DNA of 64,000 nt from Verrucomicrobiales bacterium (GTDB taxonomy: Bacteria > Verrucomicrobiota > Verrucomicrobiia > Verrucomicrobiales > DEV007). The translations under genes were made by a program, and so were the position numbers. How positions within the stretch are numbered: position 1 is the stretch's first letter; each line of letters begins with the position of its first letter. Positions 57,701 to 64,000 of this stretch are shown in pieces. The stretch lies in NCBI GenBank assembly GCA_012960505.1, contig DUBC01000030.1, forward strand, positions 205,806 through 269,805. The letters run 5' to 3'. Below the pieces are notes generated by a model. That model did no database searches. It was not told the origin of the DNA and was given only the letters and a program-made list of their open reading frames with translations.

Positions 57701-58491
57701 CGAGCGCGCTGGATAGGGATCTGACCGATGATATGCAACATTCCGGCGCCGTCATCGGACAGCCGCCAGAGCGTCGAAGCCTCGGCGTGGGTGACGAAGA
57801 GGTCGGCGGCGGAGGCGCCTGGGGGGCGGAATTTGCGAAAGGAATAGACTGGGCGAGGAAAGCGGTCGTTCTCGCCATTGAGCGCGGTAAGATTCGCGAC
57901 GACCGCGAAGCTGCCGTCTCCGTTCCCCCTGTATTGGCGGACGCCGTTACGCGGCCCGCCGACAGCGAGGTCCTGTTTGTCATCACCGTCGAAATCTCCG
58001 GCGATCAAATTTCGTGCGCCTTCCCAAGATACGATTTTGGAGCTCGGTGAAGAAGGGAAGATACCCCCCTCGTTGATGAATAGGAAGAGTTTTCCCTCGA
58101 ACGGGGCTGCGATGACGATGTCATCCAAATCGTCGCCGTTGAAGTCGGCGCAGGTGATGCCGCGGAGCGACTTAGCGTCAGTGAGGAGATGGCTCGCGTC
58201 GCCGAATTTGCCGTCTCCGGAGGCGATGAAGACGGTGATGGTGCCGTCGAGGTTTCCGATCGCCAGATCGGGGATCTGATCACCGTTGAAGTTGCCGGCG
58301 CAGATGCTCTTTGGGCCTTCACGTTTATGGGCTTCGACCCTAGGGTCGCCGACGTCGATACGGTTGCCGAATGATTTCAAATTCTCAAATAGCTGCCCGG
58401 GACAGAGGGTGACCGAGAAGGACAGCATGCTGATTGCTATCCATGTCGCCAATGAGGGTCTGTAGAATACAGGGGATTTCCTGTTACTCAT
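54736..58491 (-). CDS. FG-GAP/VCBS repeat and lamin-tail-domain surface protein
   Basis: 1251 residues; signal peptide about residues 14-32. Residues about 40-755 contain twelve calcium-binding FG-GAP-type motifs of the form DxNxDxxxD (GNFNGDQIPDLAIGN, ADFNGDDLDDIVIA, GDFDGDDKQDLAVGG, ADFDGDGTTDLASG, LDHNNDGHLDLIAS, GDLDGDGQPDLVGSG and others), i.e. a beta-propeller. Two lamin-tail domains follow: about 768-880 (PVINEILALNKTL, DWIEIYNGSPTEIDFSGWSL) and about 1035-1140 (LEISEIVASNRHSHPDESG, DYVEIRNTG). The end (RYEFSSSLEAGSWAGLPP, ELRVRGAMFFRKAQE) is the C-terminal tail often seen in large exported Verrucomicrobia proteins. It is probably an extracellular adhesion or substrate-binding protein. 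High GC compared with the left half of the window. Confidence 0.88.
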   Translation of the reverse strand: MSNRKSPVFYRPSLATWIAISMLSFSVTLCPGQLFENLKSFGNRIDVGDPRVEAHKREGPKSICAGNFNGDQIPDLAIGNLDGTITVFIASGDGKFGDASHLLTDAKSLRGITCADFNGDDLDDIVIAAPFEGKLFLFINEGGIFPSSPSSKIVSWEGARNLIAGDFDGDDKQDLAVGGPRNGVRQYRGNGDGSFAVVANLTALNGENDRFPRPVYSFRKFRPPGASAADLFVTHAEASTLWRLSDDGAGMLHIIGQIPIQRARSFVVGPVLNPSNSTSIDLITAQRDAGTIHVHQSDNSDTGFSPTVHQVLTVPGGPRALELVDIDRDGWLDLTVVLRNFDRVMTFRNDGGVFVPDSEAPVGQSPRELVIGDFNSDEYPDLAVINRVSSDLSTLITFPGRAGYSVLDQIYPTDGEVTSLRVEDFNNDGRDDVIQTHRSSWEISVRLAEPDGSLGPATHHKIGEIPNGSEIVDINHDGITDVVTSNIKEPGSISVRLGTGKGGFGKTSTYYLPEARWGRLLSITTADFDGDGTTDLASGYADCRIVFFKGQGDGSFTYMHDHYMVHEPLDLVTADFDKDGDIDIAGVGFETDIVIIENEGDLMSTDTILRHHYHPAAHLAVRWSQDLKLLDHNNDGHLDLIASSDSGIMVLTGMEGMQFSSVSQTLEGSPIFPATSIALADFDDDGEQDVAVSCQILSCITILTTGDNGLRAAAVSVDVPAGEFLATGDLDGDGQPDLVGSGDVLWTALSSRPGNNGAPASLALTTARQGLPKPVINEILALNKTLTVPGTNKKSDWIEIYNGSPTEIDFSGWSLELIKANGNVKSSQFSSELVNPGKHLLVLASRGSGTRYRLPAEGGTLRLLDAAGTEIDSVEFPAQLPDVSYCRYSDGDKAFAYNAIPDPGSENVDNGPVAPWAQMIAIKPDTLAPDQLMRAYVRGVDDSIIVSLCLMWRPLDDPASEFKRAILYDDGMHEDGGPQDRVFSGLVHPAPEHGQEIEFYIEVLDISGELKNVPDNPGTTAPEEITNLLTIKASDPIPHLEISEIVASNRHSHPDESGSYPDYVEIRNTGFTPVSLGGLMLVQGIWGEDQVPTFTFPDHVLAPGEYLTIFCDKDPEDGPFHAPFNLDADGEPLYLISMTETGALTIVDGVMDTGHLASDTALVRAGVGGPFVVTTPTPNEQNSSAPFGFLIDSETYGLVIPTEAGVTHRYEFSSSLEAGSWAGLPPLFGDGYERLLELRVRGAMFFRKAQE

Positions 58492-58608
58492 AACAGAATA
58501 AGTAAAATAGATACTGATTCATTAAGCAATCACTTTTTTCATCTCGGAGTGAACTTCCCACCTAATTTGCTGTGCAATAATCTACCACAAGACCCATCCG
58601 GCAGAATC

Positions 58609-58845
58609 TCACTGTCGCTCCACGCGGAAGTAGAGTTTCTCCCTCTCCGTAGCCAGACCGGCGATGTCGAAAGTCCTGGTAGTCGTTTCGCCGGCGTCGG
58701 CCTCGATCCCGTCGTCGAGATCGAGCTCCCAGTTGATCAAGTCGGTCGGATACTTGACGGTGAAGTTCTGACCTTCGCGCGAGCGCCAGCTGCCCTCGGT
58801 TTATTCCAAACCGAAGGAGAAGTCCTCATGGACATACGTAGGGAC
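58609..58845 (-). pseudogene. Remnant of a Verrucomicrobia-type C-terminal tail
   Basis: Read on the minus strand, the frame ending with TGA at 58609 gives EGQNFTVKYPTDLINWELDL, then ADAGETTTRTFDIAGLATER and the end KLYFRVERQ, the sort of tail that closes large exported Verrucomicrobia proteins. Upstream in frame is VHEDFSFGLE followed by a TAA at about 58800, and no start or domain body is found. I therefore read it as the eroded end of a lost gene lying just upstream of the FG-GAP gene. Confidence 0.55.
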
Positions 58846-58986
58846 ACACGTTTTAGGATTAGGGAGTCTTTCAGTGTCTAAAGATGACTCACAAGATTTA
58901 CGTAAGAACTTAGGTAAGGACTCTAAAAGTGAGGCAGAGAGTCGTGATTTGACTCAAAATAACTCGAGTAATCATTTTAGCGGCAA

Positions 58987-59063
58987 TGGCTCCTGCGGTT
59001 GGATTCGAACCAACCATGTCGACACTCAGCAGCAAACAGTTACAAAGCAGCACTCAGCTATAC
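58987..59063 (-). pseudogene. Decayed tRNA-like sequence, possibly tRNA-Asn (GTT)
   Basis: On the minus strand the 3' part is intact: T-arm GTTGG-TTCGAAT-CCAAC, then CGCAGGA, discriminator G and an encoded CCA. Upstream is an anticodon-loop-like CTGTTTG (GTT) and a D-arm-like TATAGCTGAGTG. The 5' acceptor strand expected (TCCTGCG) is missing and the anticodon stem does not pair, so this is not a functional tRNA. The plus-strand translation GFEPT produced here is the familiar artefact of reading through an antisense T-arm. Confidence 0.4.
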
Positions 59064-59183
59064 ACTCACCCAATTTGCAGCCAGCTGATGGAATTATTGC
59101 GCTCATGGGACTCTTTATCGAGCCCACTGCGCACCGCGATCATGGCAATCGTGCGCACCGCCAAGGACACAACTGATCACTAA

Positions 59184-59290
59184 CTAACCACCACCCCACA
59201 GCGCACAAGGGCACAAGGGCGGGTGGCTCAGTGGTTCAGGGTGACTACTCACTCCCCGCGATGCAGGTCGCTTGATTGTGTGGCAGTGAC
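59184..59290. repeat. Dispersed intergenic repeat, copy C
   Basis: Contains ccaccaccccacagcgcac, aagggcacaagggcgggtgg, tactcactcccc and gatgcaggtcgcttgattg; the following ggcagtgact is shared with copy D. It ends exactly at the stop codon of the gene fragment at 59290-59592. Confidence 0.8.
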
Positions 59291-59592
59291 TACTCACCCA
59301 GCGCAAGGCGCATGAACCTTTTATCCCCTGCAAGGGCAAGGGTCAGCTTTAGGTCACCACCCTCAGCCGTTGTCCAGGTGCCTTGCTTGAGGTCATCTGT
59401 CTCCTCCACCCTGAGGTTGAGTGTCACCTCATTGTTTTCCCTGTCGGTAGTCAGCACCACTGAACCTGCACGGGCATCACGCACCTCCTCAAGGGTCGGG
59501 CGCTGGGAGGGTTCAGCGATCTGCTCCTGCAACTGCTGGATGGCACCGGTATTGGCCGCTACGGGATATTCAATTCTTACTTGGCGAGGCAC
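59290..59592 (-). pseudogene. C-terminal fragment of a large Verrucomicrobia-type exported protein
   Basis: Open from a GTG at 59592 to a TAG at 59290 (100 codons). The sequence IQQLQEQIAEPSQRPTLEEV, DARAGSVVLTTDRENNEVTL and RVEETDDLKQGTW is a tail that I know from the ends of long Verrucomicrobia proteins, where it follows other domains. Here nothing precedes it: there is no signal peptide and no upstream domain. I read it as a truncated remnant rather than a free-standing gene. Copy C of the dispersed repeat directly abuts the stop. Confidence 0.6.
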
Positions 59593-59700
59593 AGCTTTGT
59601 CCTAATTGTTGTCATGTAATTGCAAAGAAATTCCGTTTTTATTTACGAATTTCGGAAAATCGTGCGGACTCTTTAATGAAGTCTAGTTGACTCGATAAAT

Positions 59701-61449
59701 ATGAACATATCTCTTTCTGCCAATTCGCTTGTCGCGATGTTGCTACTGACTGTCATGCTGCTTGCGACAGGTACCAACGGTCAGGCCGCTCCGGCGGTGA
59801 CCGATGCCGACTGGGCGAGTTACAACAACGGCGTGCGCGGCTGGCGGTTCAACGCAGCGGAGAAGACGTTGACCCCACAAAGCGCGCCGCAGCTGGTTGA
59901 GAAATGGCGATTTCCTCGGGCAGATTCGACGACTGACGTCGGCGTGATTCACGCGACGCCAGCGGTGGTGAACGGGTATGTTTACTTCGGCACCGGTTCG
60001 TACCCTGCCTTCTACAAACTTAAGCCGAACGGCCAAGTCGCCTGGGTCTACCGGCCGGGGGAAGGGGCGACGACAGATCTGCCGAAGGGCGGTATCAATC
60101 GGATCGATGCTGGCACCGGCTTCCTGGCATCACCCCTGGTCACGGAAAAGGCAGTGTACATCGGCAGCAATACCGGCGTCTTCTACGCGCTCGACCGGCA
60201 AACCGGCAGGGAGTTGTGGAAGGTCAACACGCGCGCGCCGGGTTTTCCCAATCATCACGGCGCCAACCTTTTCAATGCCTCGGCCATCCTCGCCGACGGG
60301 AAAATCATTGTGGGTGGTGGTGGCTACGAGCATCCACAGCCGCTTGATCCGAAATACCCCTGCTGCCAGGGGCGTGGTTTCGTCGTCGCCTTTGATCCGA
60401 ACAACGGTGAGATCATCTGGAAGTACGAAGTCGGCGAGAAGCCGAGGAAGTTCAAGAAGCCGATCACCATCAAAGACATCAAGGGCACGCGCACCTACCA
60501 CTACGGTCCGTCGACGAGTTCGGTGTGGTCAACGCCGTCCTATGATACCGCCACAGGTATGATCTTCTTCGGAACCGATGTTCACAACTCGCCACGTGAG
60601 CCGACCGCGGACGATCCCCGGCTTTACACCAAGTATTCCGCCGCAGTGATCGCGGTCGATGTGAAGAATGGCACCGAGAAATGGGTGACACAGCTGAACG
60701 AGAACGACCTCTTCAACCATTCCATGGCCGGATACGATCCAGTGTCCGGCACCTACAAGGATTGTGCGATCGGCGACACACCGAAGATATACACATTGCC
60801 CGCACCTGATGGCACGCCCGCAACGGTCCTTGGTGTGGGATGCAAGGACGGAGGCTTCTACTTGCTTTACTCGGTTGACGGACGGGTTCTCGGTAACACA
60901 CCGATCCACAAGGGTAAGCCGGCTTACCCGCTGGTGCCGAAACGCCACCCAAGGATGATTGCGCTGCCCAGTACAATCGGCGGCATTCAGACGGGCTGTG
61001 CCACGGATGGTAAACGCATTTTCACCAACGGTATCGACTGGCTCACTAACACAACGCTAACTCCGGGGTGGCCGGAGGCAGGCCGCGTCGTGTGCCTGTC
61101 CGCAAACTTGAGGGAAGAGTACTGGCGGCACGAGCGGCCGCGTATCCGGGTGCCAGGTTATGACGGCGGTGATCCGATCGCCTCCGGCATTGCCGTAAAC
61201 GGCGGCGGCATCGCCTGCTTTACGGGTACAGTCAGCGAACGTCTGGTCGTGGTCGACGCAGCAAGCGGCAGGGTGGTCAAAGACTTCCACGTCGGCACCG
61301 TGTGGAGTGGACCGTCGATCTCGCGTGGCCGTATCTATGTCGGTACTGGGAGTATCCTTTTTCTGAAACAGCAATTGAAAGGCGCTCTGATTTCATACGG
61401 TCTCCCTTTACAGGATGAAATCGACCATATGGGCGCAGGGACAGAATAA
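59701..61449 (+). CDS. PQQ-type beta-propeller secreted protein
   Basis: 582 residues; signal peptide residues 1-29. PQQ-propeller repeats run through the protein: GYVYFGTGSYPAFYKLKPNG, AVYIGSNTGVFYALDRQTGR, GRGFVVAFDPNNGEIIWKYE, AAVIAVDVKNGTEKWVTQLN, RLVVVDAASGRVVKDFHVG. Two adjacent cysteines at residues 221-222 (YPCCQGRG) recall the vicinal disulfide of quinoprotein alcohol dehydrogenases, but their position differs and no C-terminal cytochrome domain is present. It may be a soluble quinoprotein dehydrogenase or a non-enzymatic propeller. The gene is followed 24 bases later by an alpha/beta hydrolase gene in the same direction, so the two are probably co-transcribed. Confidence 0.83.
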   Translation: MNISLSANSLVAMLLLTVMLLATGTNGQAAPAVTDADWASYNNGVRGWRFNAAEKTLTPQSAPQLVEKWRFPRADSTTDVGVIHATPAVVNGYVYFGTGSYPAFYKLKPNGQVAWVYRPGEGATTDLPKGGINRIDAGTGFLASPLVTEKAVYIGSNTGVFYALDRQTGRELWKVNTRAPGFPNHHGANLFNASAILADGKIIVGGGGYEHPQPLDPKYPCCQGRGFVVAFDPNNGEIIWKYEVGEKPRKFKKPITIKDIKGTRTYHYGPSTSSVWSTPSYDTATGMIFFGTDVHNSPREPTADDPRLYTKYSAAVIAVDVKNGTEKWVTQLNENDLFNHSMAGYDPVSGTYKDCAIGDTPKIYTLPAPDGTPATVLGVGCKDGGFYLLYSVDGRVLGNTPIHKGKPAYPLVPKRHPRMIALPSTIGGIQTGCATDGKRIFTNGIDWLTNTTLTPGWPEAGRVVCLSANLREEYWRHERPRIRVPGYDGGDPIASGIAVNGGGIACFTGTVSERLVVVDAASGRVVKDFHVGTVWSGPSISRGRIYVGTGSILFLKQQLKGALISYGLPLQDEIDHMGAGTE

Positions 61450-61473
61450 TCGAGTTACAAAACAAAAAAGATA

Positions 61474-62529
61474 ATGAGTAAAACACGAATCCTAACCCTA
61501 ACCGCTGGCATGATCCTGCTGGCACTATCCTTTACCATGCCTGCAGCAGCGCAGGAAGATATGTCACGATCTGCCTGGAAGGCCAAGGCATACCCGGCAC
61601 TGCCGAACGATGTAACACGCAGGCAAGTAGTGATCTGGAGCGATGGTATACGCATGGCAGGCGACATCTATGCACCCAAGAATGCTGCCGCAAATGCCAA
61701 GCTGCCTGCCATCGTATTCGTGCATGGCACCGGCGGCGTGAAGAAAATGCCTTGGTCGATCAAGCTCGCGGTCGAGTGCGCTCGGCGCGGCTACGTCTTC
61801 CTCAACTTCGACTACCGTGGCTGGGGCGAGAGCGATAGCCGGTTGATGACCCTCGAGGACATACCGGAGCCGGACAAAGAAGGTAATGTTACAGTCAATG
61901 CGCGTGCCATCCGCTGGCAGATGGACTTTGGCGATCAGATCACTGACATCCGTAACGCCATCGGCTTCATCGCTGGAGAGCCGAATGTCGACTTCGAGCG
62001 TATCGGTATTTTTGGTACCAGCTACGGCGGCGGTCTGGCAACATGGATCGCCGCCAAGGATCCGCGCGTCAAATGTGCCGTCGCACAGGTGCCCGGAATG
62101 GGAGGCGGCCGTGGCCATGGCTACTATCAGCATGCCTATACACTGATGGCGCATCAAGCCCGTGGTGATGTCGAACCCGTCCCCTTCAAGACCGGTGCGC
62201 CCGGCGGTACGATGGCCTCATACAAACACATGCGCTACAACCCGTCGAAGAACGTTGTCTACGACGTATTCCAAGCGGTCGAAAAGATTAATGCCCCACT
62301 GATGATCATCGATGCTGGTAAAGAGGAGCTGATGGACATAACGCAAAACGGTGGGCGCGTGGCAAAGATCGTCAAAAAGATCGGTACACCAATGGAATAC
62401 CATGTCATTGCGGACATGACGCATTACGGCATCTACAGCAAGCATCAGGTCTCTGTCCTGAAGATGGAGCTCGACTGGTTCGACAAGCACCTTAGAGCTG
62501 CCGACTCTGAAGATCCCAATCGCAAATAG
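61474..62529 (+). CDS. Secreted alpha/beta hydrolase
   Basis: 351 residues; signal peptide residues 1-27 (ending PAAAQ). Hydrolase landmarks: oxyanion-type VFVHGTGGVKKMPW at about 81-94, YRGWGESDSR near 114-123, the nucleophile elbow GIFGTSYGGGLATW with Ser183, a likely Asp280 (LMIIDAGKEELMD) and His317 (ADMTHYGIY). The cap region is short. The family includes peptidases of the S9/S15 type and esterases; the GTSYGG elbow fits the X-Pro/acyl-peptidase-like branch. Substrate unknown. It is encoded 24 bases downstream of the PQQ-type protein, which suggests that both act on the same external compound, but that is inference. Confidence 0.82.
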   Translation: MSKTRILTLTAGMILLALSFTMPAAAQEDMSRSAWKAKAYPALPNDVTRRQVVIWSDGIRMAGDIYAPKNAAANAKLPAIVFVHGTGGVKKMPWSIKLAVECARRGYVFLNFDYRGWGESDSRLMTLEDIPEPDKEGNVTVNARAIRWQMDFGDQITDIRNAIGFIAGEPNVDFERIGIFGTSYGGGLATWIAAKDPRVKCAVAQVPGMGGGRGHGYYQHAYTLMAHQARGDVEPVPFKTGAPGGTMASYKHMRYNPSKNVVYDVFQAVEKINAPLMIIDAGKEELMDITQNGGRVAKIVKKIGTPMEYHVIADMTHYGIYSKHQVSVLKMELDWFDKHLRAADSEDPNRK

Positions 62530-62554
62530 TGGCAACCAATAGCAATGATCTCTG

Positions 62555-62833
62555 TTACTTCGCATACCCACGTTCACATGGTAATGAGCTCGCCCCCCTT
62601 CCCCAATATTCCATGCTCGATGTACTCCTAAGGTGGTGTCCGTATGGGTATGGACGCGACCGCACGTAGAACTGCAACATGCGTTTGGAAACATCGGTTG
62701 GATTTGCTCCCAAACTTTCCATCCAGGGAAGCGCGACGGTAGTCCCTACTGCACCCTGCAAAAACAAGCGACGTGAAAATCGGGAACCCTGTCGCCCACT
62801 TCGGCATTCGCGTTTCGAGCTAATCTTACCCAT
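62555..62833 (-). pseudogene. N-terminal fragment of a DUF1552 protein
   Basis: About 92 codons. The first 60 residues are a clear DUF1552 start: SRRLFLQGAVGTTVALPWME and LGANPTDVSKRMLQFYV, with a twin-arginine signal. After that, from about residue 55, the sequence (RSRPYPYGHHLRSTSSMEYW) no longer resembles the family and soon stops, so roughly 85% of the gene is missing. No DUF1588 partner precedes it. It is the fourth DUF1552 sequence in the window and the only broken one. Confidence 0.65.
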
Positions 62834-62908
62834 CCTTTGCTATTCCTTATGATTGTCGGTTATTGAACTCCACAAATACAATATCTATCTCCATAGGACA
62901 ATGATGAT

Positions 62909-63013
62909 CTAACACCACCACCCCACAGCGCACAAGGCACAAGGGCGGGTGGCTATTGGTTAGGTGATACTACTCACCCCCCACGATGCAGGTCGCTTGA
63001 TTGGGGGGCAGTG
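62909..63013. repeat. Dispersed intergenic repeat, copy D
   Basis: Contains ctaacaccaccaccccaca, gcgcacaaggcacaaggg, cgggtggc, tactcacc, gatgcaggtcgcttgattg and ggcagtgact. Very close to copy C, including the ggcagtgact extension. It lies between the DUF1552 remnant and the interrupted DUF1501 gene. Confidence 0.8.
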
Positions 63014-63116
63014 ACTTGCCTTGCCAAGCGGACACGATTCCGTTAAGATTACATTATAGTAAAATTCATATGAACTGCTTGTCATCGAATTAGTAATGGC
63101 ATCGTGGGAATAAAAA

Positions 63117-64000
63117 ATGAATACTGATTTTAATCATGGCCCGATTTCCCGCCGGTCGTTTCTCTCGACTGGGACATTGGGCCTCGGAGGCCTTTGCCTG
63201 TCCGATGTGATGCGCCTCCGGGCCGCCGCCGGCCAACCGAGCGTCGCCCCGGACACGTCGGTGATCTTCATCTGGCTCGCCGGCGGGCCGCCGCACATGG
63301 AGACCTACGACATGAAGCCGGACGCGCCTTCCGACTATCGCGGGCAGTTTAACCCGATCCGCACCAACGTTCCGGGGATCGATGTCTGCGAATTGCTGCC
63401 GATGCACGCGAAGTGTGCCGACAAGTATACGCTCATCCGCAGCATCGCGCACACCTTCTCCGATCACGGCGGCGGGTCGAAGCGCTTCATGACCGGGCGG
63501 CTTCCCTCTTCAACCAATCATTCTCCTGCTCTTGTTTGAGCGTTATCCGCAAAGCTTCCCGAATCACCAGCGGTCGGGTCGATCGTCGCCAAAATGCGCG
63601 AACACGTCGATATCGGCCTACCAAACTACATCAGCGGGACCAACGGTAGCCGATCGAAGGTCGATACCTACGCCTTCGGATCAGCTTACCTCGGACCAGG
63701 CTACGACCCATTCAACATAGGCGTAGATCCGAGCAAGCCGGATTTCGCGATCAAGAACATCTCGCTCGACCAGGCAATGGCCGAGCGGCTCGATGACCGC
63801 CTCAGCCTGTTGAAAGGATTTGATCGGCTACGCAGCAAAATGGATTCCAGCGGCGTGATGGACTCGATGGACAAGTTCAGCCAGCAAGCGATCAACCTGA
63901 TGACCAACGCAAAAGCTCACGAGGCCTTCGATCTTTCCAAGGAGCCGAAAAAGCTGCGCGAGCGCTACGGAATGCACGCGTGGGGGCAACGGGCCTTGCT
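63117..64000 (+). pseudogene. DUF1501 gene with in-frame TGA, continues beyond window
   Basis: The frame starts at an ATG at 63117 with a twin-arginine signal (SRRSFLSTGTLGLGGLCLSD) and DUF1501 landmarks (FIWLAGGPPHMETYDMKPDA, HTFSDHGGGSKRFMTGRLP). A TGA stands at 63537-63539. The same frame then continues, open to the window end, with the correct family sequence: VGSIVAKMREHVDIGLPNYI, AFGSAYLGPGYDPFNIGVDP, LLKGFDRLRSKMDSSG and KKLRERYGMHAWGQRALL. Between GRLP and PAVGSIVAK there are about 11 more codons than usual (SSTNHSPALV-stop-ALSAKLPES), so the stop probably came with a small insertion or local rearrangement. It could be a pseudogene, a sequencing error or (less likely) recoded UGA. It belongs to a different DUF1501 subfamily from the other copies. 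Confidence 0.75.

Larger units (their letters stand above)
58492..59700. other. 1.2-kb stretch of remnants: gene tails, tRNA-like sequence, repeat copy C
   Basis: No intact gene. In order: a decayed protein end on the minus strand (58609-58845), a tRNA-Asn-like remnant (58987-59063, minus), copy C of the dispersed repeat (59184-59290), and a short C-terminal gene fragment (59290-59592, minus). About 108 bases of AT-rich sequence then lead to the start at 59701 of the PQQ-type protein. This looks like a site of repeated deletion or insertion. Confidence 0.6.
62530..63116. other. 587-base stretch with a DUF1552 remnant and repeat copy D
   Basis: No intact gene. A DUF1552 start fragment occupies 62555-62833 on the minus strand and repeat copy D lies at 62909-63013. 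The last 100 bases, AT-rich, lead to the interrupted DUF1501 gene and would hold its promoter. Confidence 0.6.

Noticed and set aside
58874..59183. Two overlapping plus-strand frames containing GFEPT/GWIRTN peptides
   Set aside because: These peptides are the known artefact of translating the antisense of a tRNA T-arm (GGTTCGAATCC); the sequence is read here as a tRNA remnant instead.
45159..63013. Calling the dispersed repeat a named MITE, REP or riboswitch
   Set aside because: No clear terminal inverted repeats, target duplications or known aptamer core could be made out by eye, so only its repetition is reported.
1..64000. CRISPR array, rRNA genes, insertion sequences with transposase
   Set aside because: No regular short repeats with spacers, no rRNA-like sequence and no transposase or integrase reading frame was found on either strand.

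Overview
The window looks like a chromosomal segment of a PVC-superphylum bacterium, most likely Verrucomicrobiota. The evidence is the density of secreted PSCyt/PSD proteins (DUF1549, DUF1553, DUF1587, DUF1588, DUF1592), DUF1501 and DUF1552 proteins, a ThuA pair, a DUF5722 protein, and C-terminal tails typical of Verrucomicrobia (for example at 59290-59592 and 58609-58830). Good Shine-Dalgarno sites are scarce before most starts. The genus cannot be told from the sequence alone, and Planctomycetota cannot be fully excluded.

Left part (1-45109): an almost uninterrupted block of exported proteins. It holds seven two-gene modules, always a haem-motif PSCyt/PSD protein followed by a Tat-exported partner: four DUF1549/DUF1553 + DUF1501 pairs (4345-999, 5088-9088, 13184-9098, 38350-35052) and three DUF1592/DUF1588 + DUF1552 pairs (18303-14385, 29560-25033, 45109-41085). 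Between them lie three SGNH (sialate O-acetylesterase-like) proteins, a 1201-residue PDZ/DUF6288-like protein, a YdjY-like protein, two ThuA-domain proteins, a BNR/sialidase-like protein, a LamG-like protein, a small PH-like membrane protein and a cupin. Twelve minus-strand genes from 33943 down to 9098 are packed with gaps of under 100 bases and may form one transcription unit of about 25 kb. The likely theme is binding and deacylation or remodelling of a complex polysaccharide at the cell surface, with redox-type proteins attached. No sulfatase is present.

Right part (45110-64000): more GC-rich and more heterogeneous. It holds a bile-acid/sodium-symporter-family transporter, a 2160-residue secreted protein of no family I recognise with certainty, a 269-residue secreted protein, a 1251-residue FG-GAP/lamin-tail surface protein, a PQQ-type beta-propeller protein and an alpha/beta hydrolase. 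Between these are remnants: gene tails at 58609 and 59290, a decayed tRNA-Asn-like sequence at 58987, a DUF1552 start fragment at 62555, and a DUF1501 gene at 63117 interrupted by an in-frame TGA. A dispersed repeat of about 95 bases occurs three times (54520, 59184, 62909) with a partial copy at 45159, always between genes or at gene ends.

The most unusual observations are: a C-terminal module shared by the SGNH protein at 18322-20598 and the PDZ protein at 29571-33176; lectin-like (LamG) domains inserted inside two PSCyt/PSD proteins; PA14-like insertions inside two SGNH hydrolases; the 2160-residue secreted protein; and the dispersed repeat that marks the decaying region.
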